A program made the position numbers and the translations under genes. The notes under the pieces were generated by a model. The model searched no databases. It was not told where the DNA came from and saw nothing but the letters and a program-made list of their open reading frames with translations. A stretch of DNA of 64,000 bases. It comes from Robiginitomaculum sp. (GTDB lineage Bacteria; Pseudomonadota; Alphaproteobacteria; Caulobacterales; Maricaulaceae). Positions 37,305-46,393 of this stretch are shown piece after piece; the first letter of the stretch is position 1, and the number at the start of each line of letters is the position of its first letter. The stretch lies in the NCBI GenBank assembly GCA_021776525.1, contig JAJFFT010000007.1:1-64000 (forward strand), in the 5' to 3' direction.

Positions 37305-38090
37305 TTACGCCGGGGCCAGCGCCAATACCCGCAAGGGACTGCCCGAACCGCCTACAATTTTCAAAGGCGGTGCAATGACAATGGCGCCGGTGGGCGGCAA
37401 TTGGTCCAAATTGGTCAGACTGGCCAGACCGAACTTGTTGGCCCCATGCATCAAGGTGTGGCAGGGAAAGGCTGGATCAAACATGTGGGCTTGCCCTGCA
37501 TCGGTGCCAACGGTTTCCACGCCAACGCCCAACACGTCGCGCTCTTCGGCCAGAAACGGAATGCATGATGCCTCCCAGCCGGGGGTGTGGGCGCCGTCTT
37601 CATGGAAGTTTAAAAACTCGGCCGGGTCCAGACGTTTGGACCAGTCGGTGCGGAACAACACCCAGGACCCGGGGGCAATTTTGCCGTGGGTCTTTTCCCA
37701 GGCTTTGACATAATCAATGCTGACCAGAAAATCCGGGTTTTTTTCCACCTCTTGGGTGGCGTCAATAACACAGGCCGGGCCGATAAATTTTTCCACCGGA
37801 ATGGTGTCGGTGGCGTTGTTTTCGTAATCCTTGCCGGTGACAAAATGAATGGGTGCATCGAAATGCGTGCCGGTATGTTCGCCGCATTTGAACTTGTTCC
37901 AATACCAGGCCGGGCCGCGCTCGTCATATTTGGACAGAACCTCGATCTCAAAAGGCGGGTTTTGCACAAATTCGGGCGGCAATTGCAACACCGGAGTTTT
38001 AGGCTCCAACGGTTGGGTAAGGTCAACAACACGGACACCCCCTTGCCCCAACGCCCCGGTCAGGGCCGTTAAAATATCTGAACCATTCAT
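37305..38090 (-). CDS. Cyclase-family protein (kynurenine formamidase-like)
   Basis: A 261-residue hydrolase of the cyclase/KynB family with the metal motif GEHTGTHFDAP (about residue 70) and PGSWVLFRTDW. Members hydrolyse N-formylkynurenine, isatin and related amides; this is somewhat longer than bacterial KynB. Its ATG overlaps the iorB stop (ATGA), so it is the third gene of the iorA-iorB unit. Given kynureninase elsewhere in the island, a role in tryptophan breakdown is likely, but the true formamidase may instead be the alpha/beta hydrolase near 53.8 kb. Confidence 0.8.
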   Translation of the reverse strand: MNGSDILTALTGALGQGGVRVVDLTQPLEPKTPVLQLPPEFVQNPPFEIEVLSKYDERGPAWYWNKFKCGEHTGTHFDAPIHFVTGKDYENNATDTIPVEKFIGPACVIDATQEVEKNPDFLVSIDYVKAWEKTHGKIAPGSWVLFRTDWSKRLDPAEFLNFHEDGAHTPGWEASCIPFLAEERDVLGVGVETVGTDAGQAHMFDPAFPCHTLMHGANKFGLASLTNLDQLPPTGAIVIAPPLKIVGGSGSPLRVLALAPA

Positions 38091-39610
38091 GTCTTTCTCC
38101 CTTTGTGTAGTTTATTCATGGCCGCGTTCAAGGCGGCTCCGTCTTCGTCCATTAAGGCGGCATCTTTAAGTGTTTTCAATTGTTTGTGGGCATTTGGCGC
38201 GGCCTTAAAGGCATCCAGCGCGCCAGTAATCGTGGTGAAATTTCCAAGACCTCGATCATAGGTGCTGCCATAGCCCTTGATCAGTCTTTGCAGGCCGGCG
38301 ATTTCACAGGCCAGCGCATAATTTTCAGGTGCGGTATTGGTGATGGTATCCAGCCATGTCTTGGTGCGTTCTTCTTCTACGGCAAAGCGCAAGGAAGCGC
38401 GGCGCATGAATTTCAGCCCAGACACACCGTACAACAACACAAATCCACGTAAAGACGTGGTCTGGATTTTACGGCCCTTGCCAAACAACACACCCAATGC
38501 GGCTTTGGTTTTGGGTGAGCGCAGGATGAAACGACCCAGTGCGGCTGGCAGGATATCGCACAGCTCTTGCACACGCGGGTGCATGAATTCGGTGACCGTG
38601 ATGATTTGCGCGTCTGTGGTGCCTAGCTCGTCAGGAAAGCGTGCAAAGCGGCCAGCGCGGGTTTTCAGGTCGGCCACACGAATGGTGTCCTCATAGGTCA
38701 TTTTCAGGGCCAGATAGCGGGCCACATCATTGGTCAGCCGCCAGCTTTTGCCTGATCCGTTCTGGGCTTGGTCAAGGCCATGGATGGCCGCCATGCGGTC
38801 CAGATACAGCGTCCCATAGGCCGGGTCCTGATAATCGACCACACGGGTCAGGCCATGACGCAACATCTCGTGAGTGGGTGCGGCAAAATCATCGTTCAGG
38901 CGTTGCAGCAATGGTGCAACAGCCGGGGCCGGTGGCACGCCGGTGGCCGGGTCGGTGTGTTTTACAGTATTTGATCGCGTTGTTTGTGCAGCTTCGCTCA
39001 ACCCAAGCTCAAACCCACGTAAGCTGGACGAAACGCCCTTTTTACCACTGCGGATGATGTCTTCAAAGGCGTTGTGGGCAAAGGGCAACGCCTCTGATCC
39101 AGCCAGTGCACCAAACAAAACGGCACTGATAAAGCTGCCGGTGGTGTTGGCGGCGGCGTCCATATCAAAAGCGATAAAACGCCCGGCGGTGTCCTTGGCC
39201 AGTTGGTGAATTTGCGCAGTATCACGGCGACCATCGCCCAAAGGCTCTTTTTCCGAAATGGCGTAAATGCGGTGGGTCGAGGCAATCAATGTGGTGCGCG
39301 CAGTGACAAAGCCCCGCATCAAAGCGCGTCCGGCCTCCATCATTTCCGAGGCAATGACAATATCCACATCGCCGGGGACTGGCATCATCGCCAAAATAGG
39401 CTCTTGCCTGGCTTTTTTGGCGGCGTCTTTAGGGAACAGCTCGACATAATAAATCGTCGCCCCGGTGCGCTGGGCCACGCCCGGCACCGATGTGGATTGG
39501 GCCATAAAACCATTGGCTTCGGCCAGCGCCACAATCCAGCCGGCCAACACGCCGCCGCCCTATCCGCCCATGGCGGTGATGGCGATGGTGATGGGGCGCA
39601 CCGGCTTCAT
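38087..39610 (-). pseudogene. iorB: Indolepyruvate oxidoreductase beta subunit, interrupted by an in-frame amber codon
   Basis: The gene begins at the ATG at 39610, which overlaps the iorA stop (ATGA). It reads MKPVRPITIAIT then AMGG, then TAG at 39562-39560, and continues GGGVLAGWIVALAEANGFMA in the same frame for 487 more codons. Relatives read MGGQGGG here, so one C-to-T change turned the conserved Gln CAG into TAG. The rest looks intact (VPGVAQRTGATIYYVELFP, DVDIVIASEMMEAGRALMRG) and has its extra C-terminal domain. Translation might restart at a GTG at 39550, but that would lack the first strand and glycine-rich loop. A true nonsense mutation, a suppressed codon or a sequencing error are all possible. 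Confidence 0.85.
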
Positions 39611-41757
39611 GGGGCTGTTCCAAAGCTGTAGCGGGCGCGTTTTTTATCGGCGCGGCGTTGTAAAAAGCCAATCACGGCACCCCGAAAGCCAGCACGCCAG
39701 CGATCCCAGCCAGACGGGTTGTGAATCACCTGCGCGCTGTAAAAGGACGGGCACAAAACCGCCGCATGGGTGATCTCGCCGCATACGCCGCAGCCCACAC
39801 AATCATTGTTGACGCGGGTGATCGGGTCTTCGCGTAAAGGGTCGGGATTGTCGGCTATACTTAAAGACGGGCAACCCGAAAGCCGGATACAGGCATGGTC
39901 ACCGGTGCAGGTATCCGCATCAACGCCAAAGCGGGTTTTGATGGTGCGCTGGCCTTTTTTGATGGCGGCATTGGTTAAGGGTTTTTCGCGGCGCTGTTTG
40001 TTCAGCATGCATTCGGACTGGGCCAGAATGACTTTTGGCCCTTTTACGTCGGTGGTCAGGGCTTCGGTCAGGGTTTTGACCATGGTGCCTAAATCATAGG
40101 TGTTGACCGGACGTACCCAGTCAACACCCAGACCACGTACCGCATTTTCAATGGGTTGCCCGGTGACGCGGGTTTTATTCTTGGCCCGCGAGGAGAGCAA
40201 GTCCTGGCCACCCGTGGCCGCCGAATAACCATTGTCGATGATCACCAAAATGTTGTCATTCTTGTTGAAAACCGAATTGCCGACACCAGAGGTCAGGCCA
40301 TTATGCCAAAATCCGCCATCGCCCATAATGCTGATGGTGCGCTTGTCGGCGGGGGTGTTAAAGGCAGATGCCCCGGACCAGCCGAGCCCATAGCCCATGG
40401 TGGTGTTGCCGATATTAAACGGCGGCAGGATGGAAAATAAATGGCAACCAATATCGCAGGAGACGTGAAAATTTCCCAACTCGCGCTGGACTAGCTTCAT
40501 GGCAGTAAACACCGGGCGTTCCGGACAGCCCGTACAAAACCCAACCGGGCGAATGGGCACGCTCTGGGTCAATTTTTTCTGTGCTTTGGGGTCCAGCGGT
40601 GTGTCGGGGGTGGCGGCTTTGATTTTGCCTTTTGAGTAGGTTTCAAAAAATGCCTGCAACCCGGACAACAAGACTTGGCCGGTATATTCTCCGGCGCGTG
40701 GCAAAACCTCTTTACCGACAATGCGGGTGGGCAGGTCGGCCTGGCGTAAAATGGTGTTCAGCGCCTGTTCGATGTATTCGGGCTGGCCTTCTTCGACCAT
40801 TAAAACGGCGCGCTTGTCGGCGCAAAACCCGCGCATTTCGTCCTCGATCAGCGGGTAGGTAACGTTCAGACAATATATCGGAATATCGGTCCGCCCAAAA
40901 CTGTCAGCAAGTCCGGCCAACTCCATGGCGCGCATCAAAGTGTTATAGAGGCCCCCTTGGACGACAATGCCGACATCGCCCTTATGGCCACCCAAAAACT
41001 CATTGAATTTGTGCTTTTTGATGTGGGCCACGGCGGCGGGCCAGCGTCTCTCAATCTTCTCGACCTCGTGGACGAAGTTTGATGGTGGCAGAACCACACG
41101 GCCATAATCACGCACCGGGTTTTCCATGGCGTCGCGCAAAGTAAATTCTGGCCGGACATTATCTTTGGCGGCAAAGCTGCCCGACACATGACAGGCGCGA
41201 ATGCGCAACTCGAGCATGACCGGGGTGTTTGAAGCCTCGGACAACGCGAAGCCTTTTTCCACCATGGTTGTGATCGACGTGAGGTTGGGGCGCGGGTCCA
41301 ACAGCCAGATTTGTGACTTCATGGCAAACGGGTGCGAGCGTTCCTGCATGATCGAGGAACCTTCGCCATAGTCTTCGCCAACAATGATCAGCGTGCCGCC
41401 CATTACCCCGCTGGAGGCGACGCTGGCCAGCGCATCAGAGGCGACATTGGTGCCAACGGTAGATTTCCAGGTCACCGCACCGCGCAAGGGATAATTGACC
41501 GAGGCCGCCAACATGGCGGCGGCGGCCCCTTCATTGGCGCTGGTTTCAAAATGCACGCCCAGATCATTGAGAATGGGTTCGGCGTCCGACAAAACATCCA
41601 TCAGGTGCGAAATCGGCGCACCTTGATAGCCACCGACATAGGAAACGCCGGATTGCAACAACGCCTTGGTGACGGCCAGAATGCCTTCCCCGTGAAAAGT
41701 TTCACCGGCCCCGATGGTCAGTTTTTGCACTTCGTTTGTGAAAGACCGTTCTGCCAC
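39607..41757 (-). CDS. iorA: Indolepyruvate ferredoxin oxidoreductase alpha subunit
   Basis: A 716-residue thiamine-pyrophosphate enzyme that oxidatively decarboxylates aryl pyruvates (indolepyruvate, phenylpyruvate) to aryl-acetyl-CoA. Seen are the N-terminal pyrimidine-binding domain (VGGYQGAPISHLMDVL, NEGAAAAMLAAS), the TPP-binding GDGGFWHNGLTSG with VIIDNGYSAATGGQD, and C-terminal iron-sulfur cysteines (CTGDHACIRLSGCPSL and DCVGCGVCG). The GTG at 41757 follows GAGGAG by seven bases. It is the first gene of iorA-iorB-cyclase and is divergent from the SDR gene. If iorB is dead this subunit may be idle. Confidence 0.92.
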   Translation of the reverse strand: MAERSFTNEVQKLTIGAGETFHGEGILAVTKALLQSGVSYVGGYQGAPISHLMDVLSDAEPILNDLGVHFETSANEGAAAAMLAASVNYPLRGAVTWKSTVGTNVASDALASVASSGVMGGTLIIVGEDYGEGSSIMQERSHPFAMKSQIWLLDPRPNLTSITTMVEKGFALSEASNTPVMLELRIRACHVSGSFAAKDNVRPEFTLRDAMENPVRDYGRVVLPPSNFVHEVEKIERRWPAAVAHIKKHKFNEFLGGHKGDVGIVVQGGLYNTLMRAMELAGLADSFGRTDIPIYCLNVTYPLIEDEMRGFCADKRAVLMVEEGQPEYIEQALNTILRQADLPTRIVGKEVLPRAGEYTGQVLLSGLQAFFETYSKGKIKAATPDTPLDPKAQKKLTQSVPIRPVGFCTGCPERPVFTAMKLVQRELGNFHVSCDIGCHLFSILPPFNIGNTTMGYGLGWSGASAFNTPADKRTISIMGDGGFWHNGLTSGVGNSVFNKNDNILVIIDNGYSAATGGQDLLSSRAKNKTRVTGQPIENAVRGLGVDWVRPVNTYDLGTMVKTLTEALTTDVKGPKVILAQSECMLNKQRREKPLTNAAIKKGQRTIKTRFGVDADTCTGDHACIRLSGCPSLSIADNPDPLREDPITRVNNDCVGCGVCGEITHAAVLCPSFYSAQVIHNPSGWDRWRAGFRGAVIGFLQRRADKKRARYSFGTAP

Positions 41758-41884
41758 ACACCCACTCCTCAATTCCCCTATCTTGCAGCGCCAGACATGA
41801 TATGGCTAGGGCTATTGGTGATTTATTTTAGTGCTATAATGGTTTTGCCGTGTTAGGGTTGGAAAACGGTATAGTGGGTACGAA

Positions 41885-42622
41885 ATGAGCCTCGACGGAA
41901 AAACAGCATTGGTTACGGGCGGGGGATCTGGCATTGGGCTGGCCTGTGCCCATCGTCTGGCCGAAGATGGGGCAAAGGTGCTGGTATCGGGACGCAATGA
42001 AGCGGTACTCAAAGCCAGTCCGTTTAATTCTGTGGTGATGGATGTCACCGATGTAGCGTCCATAAAACAAGCCTTTATTGAGGCTGGCCCTATTGATATT
42101 CTGGTCAATAATGCCGGTGCGGCGGCAACGGCCCCGGCTTTAAAAACCAGTCTCGATATGTGGCAGGATATGCTGGCGGTTAATCTGACTGGTGCGTTTT
42201 TGTGTGCGCAGGCGACAATTCCGGGCATGGTTGAGCGTGGCTGGGGGCGGTATATCGTCATCGCTTCAACGGCATCTCTTAAAGGCTACGCCTATACGGC
42301 GGCCTATAGCGCCGCCAAACACGGCGTGTTGGGACTGGTGAAAACACTGGGGATCGAGCTGGCCAAAACCGGCGTTACGGCCAATGCGGTCTGCCCGGGC
42401 TTTACCCGAACTGATCTGGTGGCAGGCTCGGTACGGGCTATTGCACAAAAAACCGGACGCTCAGAAGAAGATAGTTTGAGCACTTTAATACGAGACAACC
42501 CGATGGGCAGACTGGTAGAACCCAGTGAGGTTGCTGATGCGGTATCGTATTTAAGCGGGCCAGGTGCGGCAGCAACCAATGGACAAAGTATTGTTATTGA
42601 TGGCGGAGAGGTGATTGCATGA
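41885..42622 (+). CDS. Short-chain dehydrogenase/reductase (beta-oxidation-type 3-hydroxyacyl role likely)
   Basis: A 245-residue classical SDR: TGGGSGIGLA (cofactor loop), NNAGAAATAP, a catalytic Ser in VIASTASLKG, YTAAYSAAKH (Tyr-x3-Lys) and CPGFTRTDLV. The length and sequence suit 3-hydroxybutyrate/3-hydroxyacyl dehydrogenases. It heads an operon (next ATG overlaps its stop) with MarR, enoyl-CoA hydratase, acyl-CoA dehydrogenase, thioesterase and RidA. In such a 2-aminobenzoyl-CoA cluster it would oxidise a ring-derived 3-hydroxyacyl-CoA (inference). Confidence 0.87.
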   Translation: MSLDGKTALVTGGGSGIGLACAHRLAEDGAKVLVSGRNEAVLKASPFNSVVMDVTDVASIKQAFIEAGPIDILVNNAGAAATAPALKTSLDMWQDMLAVNLTGAFLCAQATIPGMVERGWGRYIVIASTASLKGYAYTAAYSAAKHGVLGLVKTLGIELAKTGVTANAVCPGFTRTDLVAGSVRAIAQKTGRSEEDSLSTLIRDNPMGRLVEPSEVADAVSYLSGPGAAATNGQSIVIDGGEVIA

Positions 42623-43074
42623 CGGATGGACGGGATACATTACGGGCGTGGCTGACCTTACTTAATACGTCCAACACCATTAAAAAATCTGTTGATGCGC
42701 AATTACGGTCGCGCTTTGGCATTTCCATTTCCCGTTTTGATGTGATGTCGGCGCTGGAACGGCGAGACCCGGAAGGGCTGCGTGCCGGCGAACTGTCCCG
42801 TCAATTGATGGTTACTGAAGGGAATACCACGCAAGTGACTGCGCCTTTGATCCGTGATGGTTTTGTGGAACGACGGACCAGCCCGCACGATGCACGGGGG
42901 GTAATTTTTTCGCTGACCCCCGAAGGGCGGTCGCTGTTCAACGCCATGGCGGCAGAACACAAAGAGTGGATTCACGATGCCTTTGCGCGCCTGTCGGCCA
43001 AGGACTTGTCTGATCTGCGCGCTCTTTTGGACCTTCTGGAACCTGAAGCCACAACAAAACGGAAATCCGCATGA
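42619..43074 (+). CDS. MarR-family regulator 1
   Basis: A 151-residue winged-helix repressor. The family fold is visible: [18 protein letters not shown], recognition-helix region [20 protein letters not shown], and wing [19 protein letters not shown]. MarR proteins in aromatic-acid clusters often sense an aryl-CoA. It is co-translated with the SDR and enoyl-CoA hydratase genes (4-base overlaps on both sides), so it probably controls its own operon. Confidence 0.9.
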   Translation: MTDGRDTLRAWLTLLNTSNTIKKSVDAQLRSRFGISISRFDVMSALERRDPEGLRAGELSRQLMVTEGNTTQVTAPLIRDGFVERRTSPHDARGVIFSLTPEGRSLFNAMAAEHKEWIHDAFARLSAKDLSDLRALLDLLEPEATTKRKSA

Positions 43075-43880
43075 ACCCCGAAACATTTTCGCCGCAACAT
43101 TTTTGCTGGTCTTTTGATGGCGGCGTGGCCCGCATCACCCTAAACCGTCCGGAACGCAAAAATCCGCTGACGTTCGAATCCTATGCTGAATTGCGCGACA
43201 CATTTCGGGCGCTGGTTTATGACAAAAAAGTCAAGACAATCGTGTTTGGCAGTCACGGGGGTAATTTTTGCTCTGGCGGCGATGTGCACGAGATCATCGC
43301 GCCCTTAACCAAAATGGATATGACCGAATTGCTGGATTTTACCCGCATGACCGGTGATCTGGTCAAATCCATGCGCGGCTGTCCACAACCGATCATTGCC
43401 GCCGTTGACGGGATCAGTGTTGGGGCCGGGGCGATTATTTCCATGGCGTCTGATCTGCGGCTGGCTACACAATCGGCTAAAACCGCATTTTTGTTTAACC
43501 GTGTTGGTCTGGCCGGATGCGATATGGGGGCGTGCGCCATGCTGCCGCGTATTATCGGCCAGGGGCGCGCCACCGAGCTATTGATGACCGGGCGCAGCTT
43601 TGGGGCCGAGGAAGGTCTCAATTGGGGGTTTTTCAATGCCATTCACGAGGCCGAAACACTGGATGATGCAGCCATGACGTTGGCCCGACGACTGGCGGCG
43701 GGGCCAAGCTTTGCCAATGGAATCACTAAAAACCAGCTCAACATGGAATGGGATATGAGCCTTGATACAGCCATTGAGGCCGAGGCGCAGGCGCAGGCCA
43801 TTTGCATGCAGACCCGCGATTTTGAACGCGCCTATCATGCCTTTGTGGCCAAGGAAAAGCCTGTGTTTGAGGGTGATTGA
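43071..43880 (+). CDS. Enoyl-CoA hydratase/isomerase family protein
   Basis: A 269-residue crotonase-fold enzyme. It shows [36 protein letters not shown] (oxyanion hole region) and [20 protein letters not shown], with [20 protein letters not shown] carrying the second catalytic segment. It resembles hydratases of aromatic-ring beta-oxidation. Its start overlaps the MarR stop by four bases, and its stop overlaps the acyl-CoA dehydrogenase start (TGATG). Confidence 0.9.
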   Translation: MNPETFSPQHFCWSFDGGVARITLNRPERKNPLTFESYAELRDTFRALVYDKKVKTIVFGSHGGNFCSGGDVHEIIAPLTKMDMTELLDFTRMTGDLVKSMRGCPQPIIAAVDGISVGAGAIISMASDLRLATQSAKTAFLFNRVGLAGCDMGACAMLPRIIGQGRATELLMTGRSFGAEEGLNWGFFNAIHEAETLDDAAMTLARRLAAGPSFANGITKNQLNMEWDMSLDTAIEAEAQAQAICMQTRDFERAYHAFVAKEKPVFEGD

Positions 43881-45040
43881 TGTCTGATCAAAGCTTTCTC
43901 GACTGGCCGTTTTTTGAACCGCACCATGTGCTGCTGGCCAATGAGCTGGACGCCTGGGCGAGCCGCGAGCTGCCGGCTATTGTTGATAGACAAGGCGCCC
44001 ATGACGATGTCGACCAGACGTGCCGCGACCTGGTTGCGGCTTTGGGGGGCGCAGGCTGGTTGCGCTATTGCGTGCCGGCGGCGTATGGCGGAGTGCATGA
44101 CAGTCTGGACGTGCGTTCCTTGTGCATAATCCGCGAGACGTTGGCGCGCTATTCGGGCCTGGCCGATTTTGCCTTTGCCATGCAGGGTCTTGGCTCTGGC
44201 GCGATCAGCATGTTTGGTAATGAAGCCCAAAAAGCGGCCTATCTGCCAGCCGTAGCCGCGGGCAAGAAAATCGCCGCCTTTGCACTGACTGAACCGGATG
44301 CCGGATCCGATGCCGCCGCGATGACCACACATTTAACCCTGGCCGATGGCCATTATATCGCCAACGGGCAAAAGACGTTTATTTCCAATGGTGGCATTGC
44401 CGACTTCTACACCCTGTTTGCCCGCACTGATGTGGGGGTCAGCGCGATTATTGTCGATGCTGATACACCGGGGCTTGAGATTGCTAAACGCATTGAGGTC
44501 ATTGCCCCGCACCCGCTGGCACAACTCAACTTCACTGATTGCGCGATCCCTGCCGGAAATCTTCTGGATGAAGAAGGGCGCGGCTTTAAGGTGGCACTTT
44601 CGACACTGGATGTATTTCGCACCACGGTTGGCGCCGCGGCACTTGGCTTTTCACGCCGGGCACTGGACGAAGCACTGTCTTATGCCCGCCAGCGGGAAAT
44701 GTTCGGGGCGACGCTGGTCGATCTTCCTATTGCGCAAAGCATGCTGGCTGAAATGGCGCTGGATGTGGATGCGTCGGCCCTGCTGATTTATCGTTCGGCC
44801 TGGACCAAGGATGTACAGGGTCAGCGGGTCACCCGCGAAGCGGCGATGGCCAAACTTTATGCCACTGATCAGGCCCAGAGCGTGATCGACAAGGCAGTGC
44901 AATTGCTGGGCGGTCTGGGCGTCACCAAAGGTCAAAAGGTCGAAGAGCTGTACCGCGAAGTTCGGGCCTTGCGCATCTATGAAGGGGCCTCTGAGGTTCA
45001 AAAAATAGTCATCGCCCGCCAGTTGATGCAAGGACATTAG
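43880..45040 (+). CDS. Acyl-CoA dehydrogenase
   Basis: A 386-residue FAD flavoprotein. Motifs: [16 protein letters not shown] and [17 protein letters not shown] (FAD and substrate contacts), [19 protein letters not shown], and the C-terminal [21 protein letters not shown] and [16 protein letters not shown]. The acid at the family catalytic position (Glu in YEGASEVQK) is present. The ATG at 43880 is preferred over the TTG one codon earlier. It would introduce a double bond into a cyclohexane-carboxyl-CoA-like intermediate in this pathway (inference). Confidence 0.92.
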   Translation: MSDQSFLDWPFFEPHHVLLANELDAWASRELPAIVDRQGAHDDVDQTCRDLVAALGGAGWLRYCVPAAYGGVHDSLDVRSLCIIRETLARYSGLADFAFAMQGLGSGAISMFGNEAQKAAYLPAVAAGKKIAAFALTEPDAGSDAAAMTTHLTLADGHYIANGQKTFISNGGIADFYTLFARTDVGVSAIIVDADTPGLEIAKRIEVIAPHPLAQLNFTDCAIPAGNLLDEEGRGFKVALSTLDVFRTTVGAAALGFSRRALDEALSYARQREMFGATLVDLPIAQSMLAEMALDVDASALLIYRSAWTKDVQGQRVTREAAMAKLYATDQAQSVIDKAVQLLGGLGVTKGQKVEELYREVRALRIYEGASEVQKIVIARQLMQGH

Positions 45041-45046
45041 GGCGGC

Positions 45047-45472
45047 ATGGCAGCTTTTGAAAAACTGAAAAAAATACGCTTTGGTCATACGGATCCGGCG
45101 GGGATCATGTTTTACCCGCGCTATTTCGAATTGTTGAACGAAGTTGTCGAAGACTGGTTTGATGAGGCGTTGGGGATGAGCTTTGGAACATTATTGGATG
45201 ATCATGAGGTTGGTGCGCCGCTGGGCGACGTGCACACCCGCTTTATGGCGCCGTGCCGTCTTGGTGATCGCCTGAAATTCACCCTTGGGGTGACCGAGGT
45301 GCGCCGTTCAACAGCCAAATTAGTCGTGACTGTCAGCGGGGACGAGGGGGTACGCATTCGATCAAAACTGGTGCTGGTGTGTGCGAAAAAAGATATGTCT
45401 GGCGCGGGTGGCTGGCCACGATCCGTTGAAGATCGTATGAAGGCGTATCTGGATGAAGGGAAGCCTCGGTGA
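45047..45472 (+). CDS. Acyl-CoA thioesterase (4-hydroxybenzoyl-CoA thioesterase family)
   Basis: A 141-residue hot-dog-fold thioesterase with the motif IRFGHTDPAGIMFYPRYFEL, including the catalytic Asp, and a second strand pattern HTRFMAPCRLGDRLKFTLGV. It probably releases CoA from a dead-end aryl-CoA. It lies six bases after the acyl-CoA dehydrogenase and overlaps the RidA gene (GTGA). Confidence 0.88.
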   Translation: MAAFEKLKKIRFGHTDPAGIMFYPRYFELLNEVVEDWFDEALGMSFGTLLDDHEVGAPLGDVHTRFMAPCRLGDRLKFTLGVTEVRRSTAKLVVTVSGDEGVRIRSKLVLVCAKKDMSGAGGWPRSVEDRMKAYLDEGKPR

Positions 45473-45864
45473 AACGCACATTACAACCAACTGGATGGAA
45501 GCGCCCCAAAGGCTATGCCAACGGTATTGAGGCCCAGGGTCGCTTGGTCCTGACCGCCGGTGTTATTGGCTGGAACTCCAATGAGGAATTTGAAAGCGAT
45601 GATCTGGTCGATCAGATTCGCCTAACTCTGGAGAATACAATTTCCATCCTGGCCGAAGCCGGGGCAGCGCCTGACCACATTGTGCGCATGACCTGGTATA
45701 TCACTGACCGCGACGACTATCTGGCGCGACAAAAGGAAGTCGGTGCGGTTTGGAAAGAAGTGATCGGCACGCATTATCCCTGCATGGCATGTGTGCAGGT
45801 GCTGTCGCTGATGGAACAACGCGCCAAAATCGAGATTGAAACCACCGCCGTGGTGCCACACTGA
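45469..45864 (+). CDS. RidA-family enamine/imine deaminase
   Basis: A 131-residue YjgF/YER057c/UK114 protein: EAQGRLVLTAGVIGWNSN, DHIVRMTWYITDRDDY, then CMACVQVLSLMEQRAKIEIE followed by TTAV, with the conserved Arg near the C-terminus. RidA enzymes hydrolyse reactive enamines and imines, releasing ammonia. Within an aminobenzoyl-CoA pathway it is well placed to remove the amino group from an amino-cyclohexene carboxyl-CoA intermediate (inference). The GTG start overlaps the thioesterase stop. Confidence 0.87.
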   Translation: MKRTLQPTGWKRPKGYANGIEAQGRLVLTAGVIGWNSNEEFESDDLVDQIRLTLENTISILAEAGAAPDHIVRMTWYITDRDDYLARQKEVGAVWKEVIGTHYPCMACVQVLSLMEQRAKIEIETTAVVPH

Positions 45865-45866
45865 TT

Positions 45867-46316
45867 TTATGGTGATGGGGCCTTTGACAAGGCCCGTTGT
45901 ATAGCGTGCAGATTATCCACCATTTTGCCTTGTTGTTTAATTGGAATGTCGCCCAATATCTCGGCGATCCAACACGCATGGTCATGGGCCATGCGTTCAA
46001 ATAGTTTAAGCCCTGTCGGGGTCATGATGATCATGGTGCTGCGCCGGTCATGGGGGGCGGGGCGGCGTTCCAACATGCCCTCGTTTTGCATCCTGTCCAA
46101 CAGGCGGGTGATATTGCCCGACGAGGCAATCAAGGCAGCCGATAAGGCCCCGACACTCAGCGTATAATCATCAGCCCGTGCCAATTGCGAAAGCACATCA
46201 AAACGCACCAGAGATTGGCCATAATCGGCCCGAAAACGGGTGTTGATTCGGGTGTGTAAATCAGCCGAGGTCTTGGCCAGTTGCAGCCAGAGTTTCAGCG
46301 CTGTCTTATCCGTCAT
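45867..46316 (-). CDS. MarR-family regulator 2
   Basis: A 149-residue winged-helix regulator with FRADYGQSLVRFDVLSQLAR, the recognition region VGALSAALIASSGNITRLLD and the wing MLERRPAPHDRRSTMIIMTP. It is divergent from the fused monooxygenase/reductase gene and ends two bases from the RidA stop. The 77-base divergent region carries a TTTAC-N2-GTAAA palindrome, a candidate operator for it. Confidence 0.9.
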   Translation of the reverse strand: MTDKTALKLWLQLAKTSADLHTRINTRFRADYGQSLVRFDVLSQLARADDYTLSVGALSAALIASSGNITRLLDRMQNEGMLERRPAPHDRRSTMIIMTPTGLKLFERMAHDHACWIAEILGDIPIKQQGKMVDNLHAIQRALSKAPSP

Positions 46317-46333
46317 GGCGAAGGTCCAAAATA

Positions 46334-46352
46334 ATAGTTTACACGTAAATAT
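46334..46352. promoter_or_regulatory. Candidate MarR operator TTTAC-AC-GTAAA
   Basis: A perfect 5-bp inverted repeat with a 2-base spacer (46338-46349), flanked by further near-symmetric ATA/TAT, in the short gap between the divergent MarR and monooxygenase genes. MarR dimers bind such palindromes. No other strong palindrome is in the gap. Confidence 0.5.
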
Positions 46353-46393
46353 CTTATAGCTAAAGTAAATGCAATGACAAACGGGAGGCGACT

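Noticed and set aside
39560-39562. Amber codon as programmed recoding (pyrrolysine or similar)
   Set aside because: The position is a conserved Gln in relatives and nothing in the window suggests a recoding system; a point mutation or error is simpler.
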